This document shows, piece by piece, positions 29,201 through 37,049 of a DNA stretch of 64,000 nucleotides. Below the pieces are notes generated by a model that was given only the letters and a program-made list of their open reading frames with translations, did not search any database and was not told the origin of the DNA. The stretch is from NCBI RefSeq assembly GCF_021389955.1, contig NZ_CP089980.1, positions 3,653,001 to 3,717,000 of the forward strand, given 5' to 3'. Source of the stretch: Fulvivirga maritima (GTDB lineage: Bacteria; Bacteroidota; Bacteroidia; Cytophagales; Cyclobacteriaceae). Positions within the stretch are counted from its first letter, which is position 1. Each line of letters starts with the position of its first letter. The position numbers were made by a program, and so were the translations under genes.

Positions 29201-30590
29201 CATGTATGCCTCCCGCAAATATGATGTTGAAGTCTTCCGCTTTATCTTCTTCTAGCAGTCGATCGATTTGTCTTTCCCATAAAACTAGGCTGGAGAGTGG
29301 GCCTACGTGTCCACCACATTCTCTTCCTTCGAAAACAAAACCTTTGGCTCCTTCTTTCAGATACATGTCTAGCAGGCTGGTTGAGGGCACATGAAGAAAG
29401 GTTTTAATTCCTAATTCTTCTAAGGGCTTGGCTTGAGAGGGTCTGCCGCCAGCAATAAGTACTACCGGGGGCTTCGCGTCTTTGATATACTTCATTTGCT
29501 CATCTCTGAGTTCCTGAGGGGCAAAGCCAAGAATACCCACTCCCCAGGTTTTATCGCCAGCCAGCTTTTTGGTGTTTTCTATCATGTCAATAGCTTTCTG
29601 TCCTTTTACCAGGGACAGGGCGATAAAGGGTAAACCTCCGGCCTCAGCTACAGCATTGGCAAACTCAGGTTCATCACTCACCCGGGTCATAGGTCCCTGG
29701 GCGATAGGATATTTTATATTGAAGGTGCTGGCGAAAGCATTGCCAGGAGCAAGGACAGGGATGGATTTGGCTTGTTTAATATGAGCGTGAATAGCTTCCT
29801 GAAGACCTCGAACCATTTTTTTGATGGTGTTGAATTTAGCCTTTAGGTTTCTGGCTATATTAATATCCTGACCTATAGTTATGATAGATTCGCTAATATC
29901 TAAGCCACCAAGTAAGGGCTCCAGATCCTTAAAAGTAGGAGCTTCTGGTAGTTTAGGTGAGTTAGGCCTAATCAATACACGGTGACCGTCTATGAGCTTG
30001 GTATCAGTGCCATCTACTTTGCTTAGTGTGTCTTTTAATGCTTGTGGCAGTTTACTTTCGCTGAAGAGAGCCAGCTGACTGTCTAATACTACACCCGAGG
30101 CTCCTGCCATAATGAGAGCCGGAGAGGTATGTAAACCAGCACCACCCTGAATTAAAATGGGTAAAGAAATAACCTCTTTAATCCTTTGGAATAAAATGAA
30201 ACTAGACTCATAGGCTACTTTGCCAGCACTTTCATTACCTTTTATAATGATAGCATCGGCTTGTTTATCCTGCGCTTCTTTGGCCTCTGTAGCATTAGTA
30301 ACTTGTATATACCACTCCTTGCCTTTAGGGAGGGTAAGGTTTACTGTGCTGGAAGAGATGACAGAAGTGACTTGCTCTGGAAGTTCCAGATCAGCTAATT
30401 CTTGTGTTTCAATACAAACGCCGAATGGTTTGTAAGTTTTTTCAGTAAGTAGATTTAGAGCCTCTATGGCTTTTTCTTTGTTTCTACCCAGATGTAATAC
30501 TGGATAGGCAGCGGTTTTCAAAATAGAGAGTACAAGGCTTACATCTGGATACTCACATGGAGTAACCATAAAAATTTTATACATGCTCAT
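23268..30590 (-). CDS. Polyketide synthase A: ER(NPD)-KS-AT-ACP-ACP-ACP-KR
   Basis: 2440 residues, first gene of the operon. Residues 1-620 form the 2-nitropropane-dioxygenase/PfaD-type flavin enoyl reductase region: a degenerate TIM-barrel half (ILIQGGAGLHTSPALIMAG) precedes a full one (PIAQGPMTRVSDEP near 295, EGRECGGHVGP near 423). KS is at about 640-1075 with Cys831 in DAACASS, HGTGT and QIGHTKCAAG. AT has Ser1275 in GHSYGE and CAFHSP, a malonyl-type signature. Three tandem carriers joined by Ala/Pro linkers have Ser1677, Ser1781 and Ser1894 in LSIDSIKRM. The KR (about 2010-2440, including its structural part) has LVLGGAQGITA and Tyr2362 in YAAANS. Domain order resembles PUFA-synthase-like secondary-lipid synthases, but the ER is fused at the N-terminus and DH is supplied by PKS-B. 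Probably iterative. Confidence 0.93.
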   Translation of the reverse strand: MSMYKIFMVTPCEYPDVSLVLSILKTAAYPVLHLGRNKEKAIEALNLLTEKTYKPFGVCIETQELADLELPEQVTSVISSSTVNLTLPKGKEWYIQVTNATEAKEAQDKQADAIIIKGNESAGKVAYESSFILFQRIKEVISLPILIQGGAGLHTSPALIMAGASGVVLDSQLALFSESKLPQALKDTLSKVDGTDTKLIDGHRVLIRPNSPKLPEAPTFKDLEPLLGGLDISESIITIGQDINIARNLKAKFNTIKKMVRGLQEAIHAHIKQAKSIPVLAPGNAFASTFNIKYPIAQGPMTRVSDEPEFANAVAEAGGLPFIALSLVKGQKAIDMIENTKKLAGDKTWGVGILGFAPQELRDEQMKYIKDAKPPVVLIAGGRPSQAKPLEELGIKTFLHVPSTSLLDMYLKEGAKGFVFEGRECGGHVGPLSSLVLWERQIDRLLEEDKAEDFNIIFAGGIHDALSASMIATMAAPLAAKGAKIGVLMGTSYLFTEEAVSCGAILQEFQDQAIEHTDTVLLETAPGHETRCLNTPFADFFNNEKKRMIEEGLDKKEIWMKLEELNVGRLRIASKGIERQAAGLVEIKTDEQLTSGMYMIGEVAALRNKIVPMAELHHDVAVNNQSVIEKALLPDYPSSTQKSLDVAIVGMACIYPGASDIDEYWKNILEGKDCVTEVPDERWNKDLYYDPNSMNGEKTPSKWGGFIPQIDFDPLEYGIPPQSLAAIEPTQLLSLMVAKKALEDAGYAGEEVNKEDISVIFGAEGGNDLANSYGFRCFFPQLFGEIPKEVDEALPKLTEDSFPGVLANVISGRISNRLDLGGRNYTVDAACASSIAAVDLACQELILGRSELVLAGGADLHNGINDYLMFSSTHALSRKGRCQTFDKDADGIALGEGIAVVALKRLTDAQADGDKIYAVIKGVGGSSDGKSLGLTAPRRSGQVKALERAYENAGISPAEAGLIEAHGTGTVVGDKTEISALTDLMLQAGATINQTHLGSVKTQIGHTKCAAGLAGLIKAALSIYHGVKPPTIQLKNPNPFYNALTSPFGFNTQAGIWTDDKRTAGVSAFGFGGTNFHAVLQSAEQTAQKASTMKHWPAELFAFRGKSYEDALRMINQVKELLTGNDKTPLKNLAYSLATYNDEPVQLTIVANDYHDLMEKLELTSRGVSEQGIYKTETKEGKVAFMFPGQGSQKVNMARDLFVAFPEMRKLLKDRPDLQKILFPSAAFDSDLVKEQTENIKDTRNAQPLLGVVDYAIASYLKQLGIMPDMVAGHSYGELPALCFAGVIDEYDLVDLSITRAQSILNAIDGDPGTMLAVSITTDELEDLLKDEEGVYPVNLNAPKQQVLAGATDTITAFAEKIKAQGVSCKLIPVACAFHSPLLAGAKGLYSKVLEDYAFGKPSVDVWSNTTAAIYPTEAADIKERLSDHLVNPVKFSEQVANMYADGARIFIEAGPGSVLTSLTKSIIDDEKVIITTERAGSGIAYLLNSIAAYLSTGRSVELSKLFNDRDVEKLDLDNPAQYAKRKTMWYVNGHYSYPAFGKLPAHGAKPITKQIKLSSNGSFTPTPTNDHQTEKLVQDYLTNVKTMVDAQRDVILSYLGHAPKAPVNYPLPQEQPKTNTTQQAIPASTPQPAQAPALTAASIKSTLMAIVSDKTGYPEDMLGMDMDMEADLSIDSIKRMEITAELKNKLGGFNLNGKNEEQVVEQLASIKTLNGLVDWVLANAPQPAATPAAQPAAAPAPTANIDIKGMLISIVSEKTGYPDDMLGLEMDLEADLSIDSIKRMEIIGELKNKLGGFGATDKSEEQLVEELSAIKTLSGLISWLENRIQPPAATTSAPTATTQAAPAASTSGGAPSQEEVKKMLTNIISEKTGYPEDMLGMDLDMEADLSIDSIKRMEIINDLKNQLGGFKSNGKSEEALIEELASIKTLQGLVNWICSASAPAAEPSTTTAATNGITPAADIPKKTGLKERLVRLMFKLTNSKDIDSNQSIIQNKKFAITNDGGKIAESAKSLLENSGAQVDIVSEVTDLKGYDGLILLDIFESSKRPQIIDFVSLIKRLDPQKAQWIYVISDLKAHFKMSKDISMLRNFQGYSGFLKSLNKELPHTHCRTINLENPLPDNDIANIMLHELFLQDNHIEVFYKGNQRQTYELVPTELASGTAPEVTLDSESVVLVLGGAQGITAEMMIRFSREYACNYVLVGRSADPREEAEDAYTFMLDKDELKKAIIKEGSLKKPAEIEAKTNRIYKRNQILATIRSLEANGAKVNYKALDLRNEAALSGLIDDLYNQYGRIDGVVHGAGLLEDKLFQDKTPESFERVFSTKVTPIRVMAEKLKDDVQFLVLFSSVASVYGNRGQTDYAAANSVLDIYAWELKEKFKGKTISINWGPWKGAGMVSPTLAREYERRGIALIPLEEGMESFVNEIKYGKDSQVLIMAE

Positions 30591-30932
30591 AGGTCAGGTG
30601 GTTTAGGTGAATAAGTTTTGAGTAACTCTAATACGTAAGGGTTTTTACAACCTTAAATATTAAAGTAAGTAGCAGTAGTGAGTAGCATGAGTTGTATAAA
30701 ATCAAATTCTATACTTTCAAGTAAGGATAAATTCCTTAGAAAAAATAGGACTAAATGGAGTGACTCTGTAAAATGTAAGCTTTAGTTTTATAATTAACAT
30801 CAGTTTCTTGCTATCGAGGATAGAAAACGATTTAAATGGAGGCTTATTTATGGTTTAATAATAATTGTAAACTTGTATTAATGTAAGAAACCATATACTT
30901 TTTTAATAAACCGTAGCTTTTACGTTTTGGAA

Positions 30933-31031
30933 ATGAGTAATGAATTAGAATACTTACTTGAGATGAATGGTAAGGGAGTAAAATCTATGGTTATTCAATT
31001 ATTTACCGATGTTATTCTTAACAATATTTAA
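30933..31031 (+). CDS. Possible 32-residue small protein
   Basis: A plus-strand ATG opens 32 codons starting MSNELEYLLEMNGKG and ending VILNNI. A TACGTTTTG element lies just upstream and resembles a -7 box with one extra T, and a hairpin with a T-rich tail follows about 75 bp later on the same strand, so a short transcription unit divergent from the PKS operon is conceivable. No homologue is known to me; chance is a serious alternative. Confidence 0.2.
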   Translation: MSNELEYLLEMNGKGVKSMVIQLFTDVILNNI

Positions 31032-31107
31032 ATATTCAAATAATATCCATTGTTATATACGGTTGTTTGTTTTGTGAAAGAACTAAAATTCAGGCACTTA
31101 AATAATT

Positions 31108-31143
31108 ACGGGCTCATATAAATTGTTAATATGAGCCCGTTTT
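31108..31143. terminator. Terminator hairpin downstream of icmF
   Basis: Perfect 12-bp stem ACGGGCTCATAT / ATATGAGCCCGT with a 9-base loop. It lies about 110 bp beyond the icmF stop on the minus strand; the plus strand has the better T tail (TTTTATCTT), so it may work in both directions. It separates icmF from the PKS operon. Confidence 0.75.
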
Positions 31144-31248
31144 ATCTTCAATAGTAAATCATGATGTTTTCACTGACTGGGATTCATATTATAGAATGGA
31201 TCCAAAGTGTCTCGTAGCCATTTGGTGCGATAACCCATTTGTGAAACC

Positions 31249-34200
31249 TTACATATTTCTTCTATATTCTCCGCCTACTTCAAACAAAGCATGTGTTATT
31301 TGCCCAAGTGAACAAACTTTAGAGGCTTCCATTAAAGCAGTGAATATATTTTCATTCTCAATGGCCACTTTTTTAATGGTTTCTAACTCTTGTTCAGCTT
31401 TAGAAGAATAGTGTTTATGTAGATTATTCAACATGTCTATTTGATATTCCTTTTCTTCTTTAGTGGCTCTTATCACTTCTTGGGGTATGATAGTTGGAGA
31501 TCCTTGTGCACTTAAAAAGGTGTTTACTCCTATAATAGGGTAGTTTCCTGTGTGTTTAAGTGTTTCATAGTGGAGACTTTCTTCTTGTATTTTACTGCGC
31601 TGATACATGGTTTCCATAGCACCAAGTACACCTCCGCGTTCTGTAATACGATCAAACTCGGTAAGTACGGCTTCTTCTACCAGATCAGTGAGTTCTTCTA
31701 TTATGAATGAACCTTGAAGCGGATTTTCATTTTTAGCCAGACCCAATTCTTTGTTAATGATGAGCTGTATGGCCATCGCCCTTCTTACTGACGCTTCAGT
31801 AGGAGTGGTAATTGCTTCATCATAGGCATTGGTATGTAATGAATTACAGTTGTCATAAATAGCATATAGAGCCTGTAACGTGGTTCTAATATCATTAAAG
31901 TCAATTTCCTGAGCATGTAAAGATCGTCCCGAGGTTTGAATATGGTATTTGAGCATTTGTGACCTGGCATTAGCTCCATATTTTTCTTTCATAGCTTTGG
32001 CCCAAATGCGGCGGGCTACTCTACCTATTACTGCATATTCTGGGTCTATTCCATTAGAAAAGAAGAAAGATAAGTTAGGAGCGAACTTATTGATGTCCAT
32101 ACCACGACTCAGGTAATATTCCACGTAAGTGAAACCATTGGCTAATGTAAAGGCTAGTTGGGTAATGGGGTTGGCACCGGCCTCAGCAATATGATAGCCA
32201 GAGATAGACACAGAGTAGAAATTTCTCACATTTTCATTGATGAAATACTCTTGGACATCACCCATCAGTTTAAGCGCGAATTCGGTAGAGAAAATGCAGG
32301 TGTTTTGCGCCTGATCTTCTTTTAGTATGTCGGCCTGTACGGTGCCTCTTACCGTAAAGAGTGTCTTTTGTTTGATCTCATTATATACTTCGGCAGGCAG
32401 TACCTGATCTCCGGTAACCCCGAGGAGCATAGTGCCTAAGCCATCATTCCCTGCTGGGAGTGGGCCTTGATAGGCTGGCCTTTCCTGTTCGCGACCTTTA
32501 TAGATAGCCTTTATTTTTTGTTCTACTTCTTTTTCGAGGCCATTTTCTTTGATGTAAATCTCACATTGCTGGTCAATAGCCGCATTCATAAAGAAACCGA
32601 GTAGGATAGGAGCTGGGCCATTGATAGTCATAGAAACTGAGGTGTACGGATCGGCCAGGTTAAAGCCAGAGTATAGCTTTTTAGCATCATCGAGGCAGCA
32701 GATTGAGACTCCGGCATTACCGATTTTACCATAGATATCTGGTCGGCAATCAGGATCATTACCATATAGCGTAACGGAATCAAAGGCCGTTGATAGTCGT
32801 TTGGCTGGCATATCTTTGCTCACATAATGGAAGCGTCTGTTCGTTCTTTCAGGCCCACCTTCTCCGGCAAACATACGGGTAGGATCTTCTCCTTCTCTTT
32901 TAAAAGGATAGATTCCCGCGGTATAAGGAAATTCACCAGGAACATTTTCCTGCAAAAGCCATTTTAGTCTATCTCCCCAGCCTTCATACTTAGGAAGGGA
33001 AATTTTGGGTATCTGAGTATGAGACAAGCTCTCGGTATGCGTTTTTATGGATATAGTTTTATCTCTAACGCTAAAGGTGTACAGTTCATTTACATATTTT
33101 TCTCGCAGAGCATCCCAATCTTCCAGCAGCTTGTTGTTTTTAGGGTCTAGATTAAGAGCAAGCTGATCATAAGTGTCTTGCAAGCCTTGGGTTACGGTGG
33201 TTTTATCTTCAATGATACTGGCTGCAATAGTTTCTATAGACTTATTGAGGGCATAGAGCTGCTGAGCTATTTCACCTTGTTCCTGTGTTCGTTGATTATA
33301 ACTTCTATTACTATCAGCAATTTCTGAGAGATATCGCGTACGGTTGGGAGGTATCACAAATATTTTTTCAGACATCTCATCTGATATTTCGAAGGAGGAG
33401 TGGAGGTCCGCTTCCGTTTGGTTGGCTATGATGTCCATCACTTCTTTATAGAGCCTGTTCATACCAGGATCGTTAAACTGCGAAGCAATGGTGCCGTACA
33501 CCGGCAGATCATCATCAGCAGTTTCCCATAGGCCGTGATTACGTTTATATTGCTTTTTTACATCTCTTAATGCATCTAGAGAGCCTCTTTTATCAAACTT
33601 GTTTACCGCTATAATATCAGCGAAATCCAGCATGTCGATTTTTTCCAGCTGCGTAGCAGCACCATACTCAGGAGTCATAACATACAGGCTCACATCAGAA
33701 TGGTCGGTAATTTCTGTGTCTGACTGACCAATGCCGGATGTCTCCAGTATAATCAAATCAAAATTGCTGGCTTTAAGAATTTGAATGGCTTCTTTAATAT
33801 GCTTAGACAAGGCCAAATTCGATTGCCTGGTAGCCAGAGAGCGCATGTATACTCTTGGGCTTTTAATAGCATTCATTCTAATTCTATCACCCAAGAGTGC
33901 ACCTCCTGTTTTTCTTTTTGAAGGATCTACAGATATGATAGCTATGGTTTTATCATCAAAATCCATTAGGAATCTTCTCACCAGTTCATCTACTAATGAG
34001 GACTTACCAGCACCGCCTGTTCCGGTTATTCCCAGTACAGGAATCTTTACTTTTTCAGCTTGCTGGTGTATGTCATCTAGTTGCTTTTGGTGTTTATCTG
34101 GGTAGTTTTCTGCTGCTGAAATAAGCCTGGCAATAGCTGATGGAGATTTTTCTACCAGATGCGAAGCTTCGCCGTTGAGGTTTTCGCCAGTAGCAAAATC

Positions 34201-34629
34201 ACATTGCTCTATCATGTCATTGATCATACCTTGCAGACCCATAGAGCGCCCGTCATCAGGTGAGTAGATTCTGCTGATGCCGTAGTCATGCAGTTCTTTG
34301 ATCTCTTCAGGTAAGATAACACCACCACCGCCACCAAATATCTTGATGTGTCCGGCACCTTTTTCTTTGAGGAGGTCATGCATGTATTTGAAGTATTCTG
34401 TATGACCACCCTGGTATGAGGTCATGGCTATGGCCTGAGCATCTTCTTGAATGGCGGTGTTGACCACTTCTTCAACACTTCGGTCGTGGCCTAGATGTAT
34501 TACTTCGCAGCCGGTAGATTGTATAATACGGCGCATGATGTTAATAGCTGCATCATGACCATCGAACAGGCTAGCTGCCGTGACTATTCTAATTTTATGC
34601 TTTGGTTTATAAGGAGTTGCTTGCTTCAT
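31249..34629 (-). CDS. icmF: Fused isobutyryl-CoA mutase (IcmF)
   Basis: 1126 residues, three parts in the IcmF order. A B12-binding domain (about 8-145) has DGHDAAIN at residues 23-30, with Ala where the usual DxHxxG has Gly. A MeaB-like G3E GTPase chaperone follows (about 165-430; Walker [10 protein letters not shown] near 206). The C-terminal acyl-CoA mutase domain (about 560-1126) has [29 protein letters not shown] and [11 protein letters not shown]. The enzyme interconverts isobutyryl-CoA and n-butyryl-CoA (some members also isovaleryl/pivalyl-CoA) with adenosylcobalamin; ordinary methylmalonyl-CoA mutase is not fused this way. Substrate choice is inferred from architecture and the ICM-like sequence. 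Separate from the PKS operon by 658 bp and a terminator but on the same strand. Confidence 0.9.
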   Translation of the reverse strand: MKQATPYKPKHKIRIVTAASLFDGHDAAINIMRRIIQSTGCEVIHLGHDRSVEEVVNTAIQEDAQAIAMTSYQGGHTEYFKYMHDLLKEKGAGHIKIFGGGGGVILPEEIKELHDYGISRIYSPDDGRSMGLQGMINDMIEQCDFATGENLNGEASHLVEKSPSAIARLISAAENYPDKHQKQLDDIHQQAEKVKIPVLGITGTGGAGKSSLVDELVRRFLMDFDDKTIAIISVDPSKRKTGGALLGDRIRMNAIKSPRVYMRSLATRQSNLALSKHIKEAIQILKASNFDLIILETSGIGQSDTEITDHSDVSLYVMTPEYGAATQLEKIDMLDFADIIAVNKFDKRGSLDALRDVKKQYKRNHGLWETADDDLPVYGTIASQFNDPGMNRLYKEVMDIIANQTEADLHSSFEISDEMSEKIFVIPPNRTRYLSEIADSNRSYNQRTQEQGEIAQQLYALNKSIETIAASIIEDKTTVTQGLQDTYDQLALNLDPKNNKLLEDWDALREKYVNELYTFSVRDKTISIKTHTESLSHTQIPKISLPKYEGWGDRLKWLLQENVPGEFPYTAGIYPFKREGEDPTRMFAGEGGPERTNRRFHYVSKDMPAKRLSTAFDSVTLYGNDPDCRPDIYGKIGNAGVSICCLDDAKKLYSGFNLADPYTSVSMTINGPAPILLGFFMNAAIDQQCEIYIKENGLEKEVEQKIKAIYKGREQERPAYQGPLPAGNDGLGTMLLGVTGDQVLPAEVYNEIKQKTLFTVRGTVQADILKEDQAQNTCIFSTEFALKLMGDVQEYFINENVRNFYSVSISGYHIAEAGANPITQLAFTLANGFTYVEYYLSRGMDINKFAPNLSFFFSNGIDPEYAVIGRVARRIWAKAMKEKYGANARSQMLKYHIQTSGRSLHAQEIDFNDIRTTLQALYAIYDNCNSLHTNAYDEAITTPTEASVRRAMAIQLIINKELGLAKNENPLQGSFIIEELTDLVEEAVLTEFDRITERGGVLGAMETMYQRSKIQEESLHYETLKHTGNYPIIGVNTFLSAQGSPTIIPQEVIRATKEEKEYQIDMLNNLHKHYSSKAEQELETIKKVAIENENIFTALMEASKVCSLGQITHALFEVGGEYRRNM

Positions 34630-34732
34630 GAGGGCATTCGTTTATTATCAAAAATAAAGAATTATTCATGATTAAGCTAACAAGCATTAGTTAGGAGGAG
34701 GATGTGAAAGGAAAACGTTTAGCCTTTAAACG

Positions 34733-34768
34733 AAAAAAGCCTTGATGCGGCTGCACCAAGGCTTTTCT
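34733..34768 (-). terminator. Rho-independent terminator of the rpsF-rpsR-rplI operon
   Basis: Minus strand: AAAAGCCTTG, loop, CAAGGCTTTTTT, starting about 17 bp after the rplI stop. Confidence 0.88.
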
Positions 34769-34784
34769 TATAGTCTTCTGAAGC

Positions 34785-35228
34785 TTATTCAGCTACTACT
34801 TTAATGCTAATTTCATGCTTCACATCTCTGTGTAAGTCGATAGTAGCAGTGTACTCTCCAAGATCTTTGATATTTTCGTTGAAAGAGATTCTCTTTTTAT
34901 CGATATCAAAACCTTTAGATTTTAACTTCTCAGCTACCTGATTAGCAGTAATAGCACCGAAAATTTTACCGCTTTCACCAGCTTTAGTTCCTAACTCAAT
35001 AGTTAGATCACCAATGCTAGCAGCAATGTCTTCAGCATCTTTCTTAATTTTCTCTGCTTTGTGAGCCGCTTGTTTGATGTTTTCAGCGATCATTTTAGCA
35101 TTAGACTTGCTGGCAATGATAGCAAACCCCTGAGGGATCAAATAATTACGACCGTAACCTGGTTTCACCTCTACAGTGTCATTCTTGTAACCAAGTCCTT
35201 GTATATCTTGTTTTAATATTACTTCCAT
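34785..35228 (-). CDS. rplI: Ribosomal protein bL9
   Basis: 147 residues, the usual length. N-terminal 23S rRNA-binding domain begins MEVILKQDIQGLGYKND and contains GYGRNYLIPQGFA, the bL9 signature; a long central helix (Lys/Glu/Ala-rich) leads to the C-terminal domain with SGKIFGAIT. Third gene of a conserved rpsF-rpsR-rplI operon, 18 bp after rpsR, followed by a strong terminator. Confidence 0.98.
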   Translation of the reverse strand: MEVILKQDIQGLGYKNDTVEVKPGYGRNYLIPQGFAIIASKSNAKMIAENIKQAAHKAEKIKKDAEDIAASIGDLTIELGTKAGESGKIFGAITANQVAEKLKSKGFDIDKKRISFNENIKDLGEYTATIDLHRDVKHEISIKVVAE

Positions 35229-35246
35229 GATAAATAAAGTCTTTTC

Positions 35247-35498
35247 TTATTTTAAAGAATCGGTTACATAAGGTAATAAAGCTAAATGTCTTGCTCTTTT
35301 TACAGCTTGAGACACTTTCTTTTGGAATTTCAGGCTAGTACCAGTAATTCTTCTAGGCAATATTTTACCTTGCTCGTTTACAAACTTCAACAAGAAATCA
35401 GGATCCTTGTAGTCTATATATTTAATACCGTTCTTTTTGAAACGACAGTATTTGTTTTTATTCTCGTTCCTGTTTACAGGTTCGTTCATTAATGTCAT
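35247..35498 (-). CDS. rpsR: Ribosomal protein bS18
   Basis: 83 residues. Small-subunit protein that binds next to bS6; motifs [25 protein letters not shown] and [11 protein letters not shown] are diagnostic. The start at 35498 gives an ATGA overlap with the rpsF stop, indicating coupled translation; a second ATG three codons in is a possible alternative. Confidence 0.98.
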   Translation of the reverse strand: MTLMNEPVNRNENKNKYCRFKKNGIKYIDYKDPDFLLKFVNEQGKILPRRITGTSLKFQKKVSQAVKRARHLALLPYVTDSLK

Positions 35499-35863
35499 GA
35501 TGCAGCCTCCTCTTTAGCTTTTTTCTTATCTTTTCTAAATGCTCCTTTTCTACGCTTTTCGTTGTACTCAATAGCGTGTTTGTCTAATGAAACTGTAAGA
35601 AATCTCATTATAGCTTCATCTCTTCTGAATTCAGTCTCTAGTTTATCTACAAGCTCAGGATTCGCCTCAAATTCAACCAGGTTATAGAAGCCAGTAGATT
35701 TATGCTGGATAGGATAAGCCAGCTTTTTAAGTCCCCACTGTTCTTCGTTGATGATGTTTGCTTCACCATCTTTCAATACCTGTACGAATTTTGCGACAGT
35801 ATCCTTCATCTGCTCCTCAGATAAAACGGGATTTAAAATGAATACCGTCTCGTAATTTTTCAT
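35495..35863 (-). CDS. rpsF: Ribosomal protein bS6
   Basis: 122 residues from the ATG at 35863, chosen because family alignment begins at [18 protein letters not shown]; an ATG 60 bp upstream would add an unconserved leader and overlap the promoter. Contains the bS6 core ([17 protein letters not shown]) and a Lys/Ala-rich tail typical of Bacteroidota. First gene of the operon. Confidence 0.97.
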   Translation of the reverse strand: MKNYETVFILNPVLSEEQMKDTVAKFVQVLKDGEANIINEEQWGLKKLAYPIQHKSTGFYNLVEFEANPELVDKLETEFRRDEAIMRFLTVSLDKHAIEYNEKRRKGAFRKDKKKAKEEAAS

Positions 35864-35902
35864 AAAACTAAGTATTTTATAATTGTTTAAAATTTTGGTT
35901 TG

Positions 35903-35933
35903 CAAAACTAGATAATTTTTCAATAAATAAAAA
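35903..35933 (-). promoter_or_regulatory. Bacteroidota-type promoter of the rpsF operon
   Basis: Minus strand shows TAGTTTTG (35910-35903), a full match to the TAnnTTTG -7 box, preceded at 19 bp by TTTT where the -33 box is TTTG. Predicted leader is about 34 bases before the bS6 start. Confidence 0.5.
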
Positions 35934-35973
35934 CTTACTATGCATTTTAGTCTCGAGTATTTACTTTTAAAAA

Positions 35974-37041
35974 ATGAGGTTATGCTTTGTATTAATATTA
36001 TGTATCATTCTGGGGGGTGAAAATACCTTTTCTCAGTCACCTAATGATAATATGGCCAATGCTCAGCTATTGGAGATAGGCACATCAGTAGACTCACATA
36101 CCCGAAATAATACGGTAGAACAAGCCTGTATAGATGAATCTTTGACAGATAAGTGTATAAAATATCATAATGATCAATGGTATTTTTTTAAAACTGAAGA
36201 GCAGACTCACCTTTATATCAACCTCCAGGGGCAGCAGTGCAGAGATTTGCTAGGTGTGCAGCTAGTGGTGTTAGAAGGCGAACTGTGCTCGCCTGATACT
36301 TATAGTATAATAGATTGTGTTTCTTTAGCTACGCAAGATGATATCTATGTGGAGCTAGACCATTTGGAACCTTTTCACCAGTATTGGATAAATGTGGATG
36401 GCTACCTGCATGACTTCTGTAGTTTTGAAATAGAGGTAAACCCTACGCCGAAAGGATTTTCTGCACAACAAATCAATATTCTTGAAAAATATGAGGCATC
36501 AAAGCAGGGTAGCCATGTTACGCTGCAATGGGCTATTCCTGATAGTATTTTAAGCACTAGCTCTTCTACCTTAATCTATAGGAGAACAGATGATCAGTTT
36601 CGTTATTCATTATTGGCAGAAGTACCGGTACAGTATAATGCTTTTGGTAGTGCTCAGCAGCAGTATGAGTATATCGATTCTCTGAAAAGGCCTGATTATT
36701 ATTATTATCGAATGGTGCTTCAAAATAATGCGGGAAAACAATATTTTGTAGCAGAGTCTTCTTTTAGAATTTCAGATAGCATCGATAAATTATCAATTAA
36801 CCTGGAATGTAGTAGGGATGATGAAATAGTGTTGGAAGTACGCGACGAGCAAGGAGGAGCTCCGCTTGATGTATATGAATTTTACTATAATCCTACGTTA
36901 CATCAGCCTTTCATTTTGTTTACATCAGCCTACAAGGCTAAGGACATTCGTTACCTGGAAATAAAAGTGATGAATAAAGATGATGACTATTTACAGACTT
37001 ATTATGCCGATTTGGCAACAGGGCTGGTGAAAAAGTTTTAG
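35974..37041 (+). CDS. Secreted protein with possible fibronectin-like C-terminal part
   Basis: 355 residues. Signal peptide [21 protein letters not shown]. The N-terminal 140 mature residues have several cysteines ([41 protein letters not shown]) in a beta-rich pattern like the pre-peptidase/secreted Gly-Asp domains of gliding bacteria. The second half has [19 protein letters not shown] and YYYRMVLQN, reminiscent of an FN3-like fold. No membrane-anchoring or sorting domain is seen. Its stop overlaps a possible GTG of the next gene, so the pair may be an operon. Confidence 0.6.
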   Translation: MRLCFVLILCIILGGENTFSQSPNDNMANAQLLEIGTSVDSHTRNNTVEQACIDESLTDKCIKYHNDQWYFFKTEEQTHLYINLQGQQCRDLLGVQLVVLEGELCSPDTYSIIDCVSLATQDDIYVELDHLEPFHQYWINVDGYLHDFCSFEIEVNPTPKGFSAQQINILEKYEASKQGSHVTLQWAIPDSILSTSSSTLIYRRTDDQFRYSLLAEVPVQYNAFGSAQQQYEYIDSLKRPDYYYYRMVLQNNAGKQYFVAESSFRISDSIDKLSINLECSRDDEIVLEVRDEQGGAPLDVYEFYYNPTLHQPFILFTSAYKAKDIRYLEIKVMNKDDDYLQTYYADLATGLVKKF

Positions 37042-37049
37042 TGTTTCAG

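Larger units (their letters stand above)
30591..31248. other. 658-bp AT-rich region between PKS operon and icmF
   Basis: No long gene. It must contain the PKS operon promoter on the minus strand, but I see no convincing -33/-7 pair. It holds a possible 32-codon plus-strand reading frame (30933-31031) and a strong 12-bp hairpin (31108-31140). Confidence 0.6.

Noticed and set aside
23268-30590. Calling PKS-A plus PKS-B a PUFA (Pfa) synthase
   Set aside because: The fused NPD reductase, tandem ACPs and KR fit, but there is no chain-length-factor KS and no FabA-type DH pair; the DH is a PKS-type double hot-dog and tailoring genes point to a glycolipid.
30849-30895. TATGGTTT/AAACCATA inverted repeat in the PKS-icmF gap
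   Set aside because: Only 8 bp with a 31-base AT-rich loop; easily due to chance.
34649-34656. A -7-like box (minus strand TATTTTTG) before icmF
   Set aside because: No -33 TTTG at 17-21 bp upstream; left out as a promoter.
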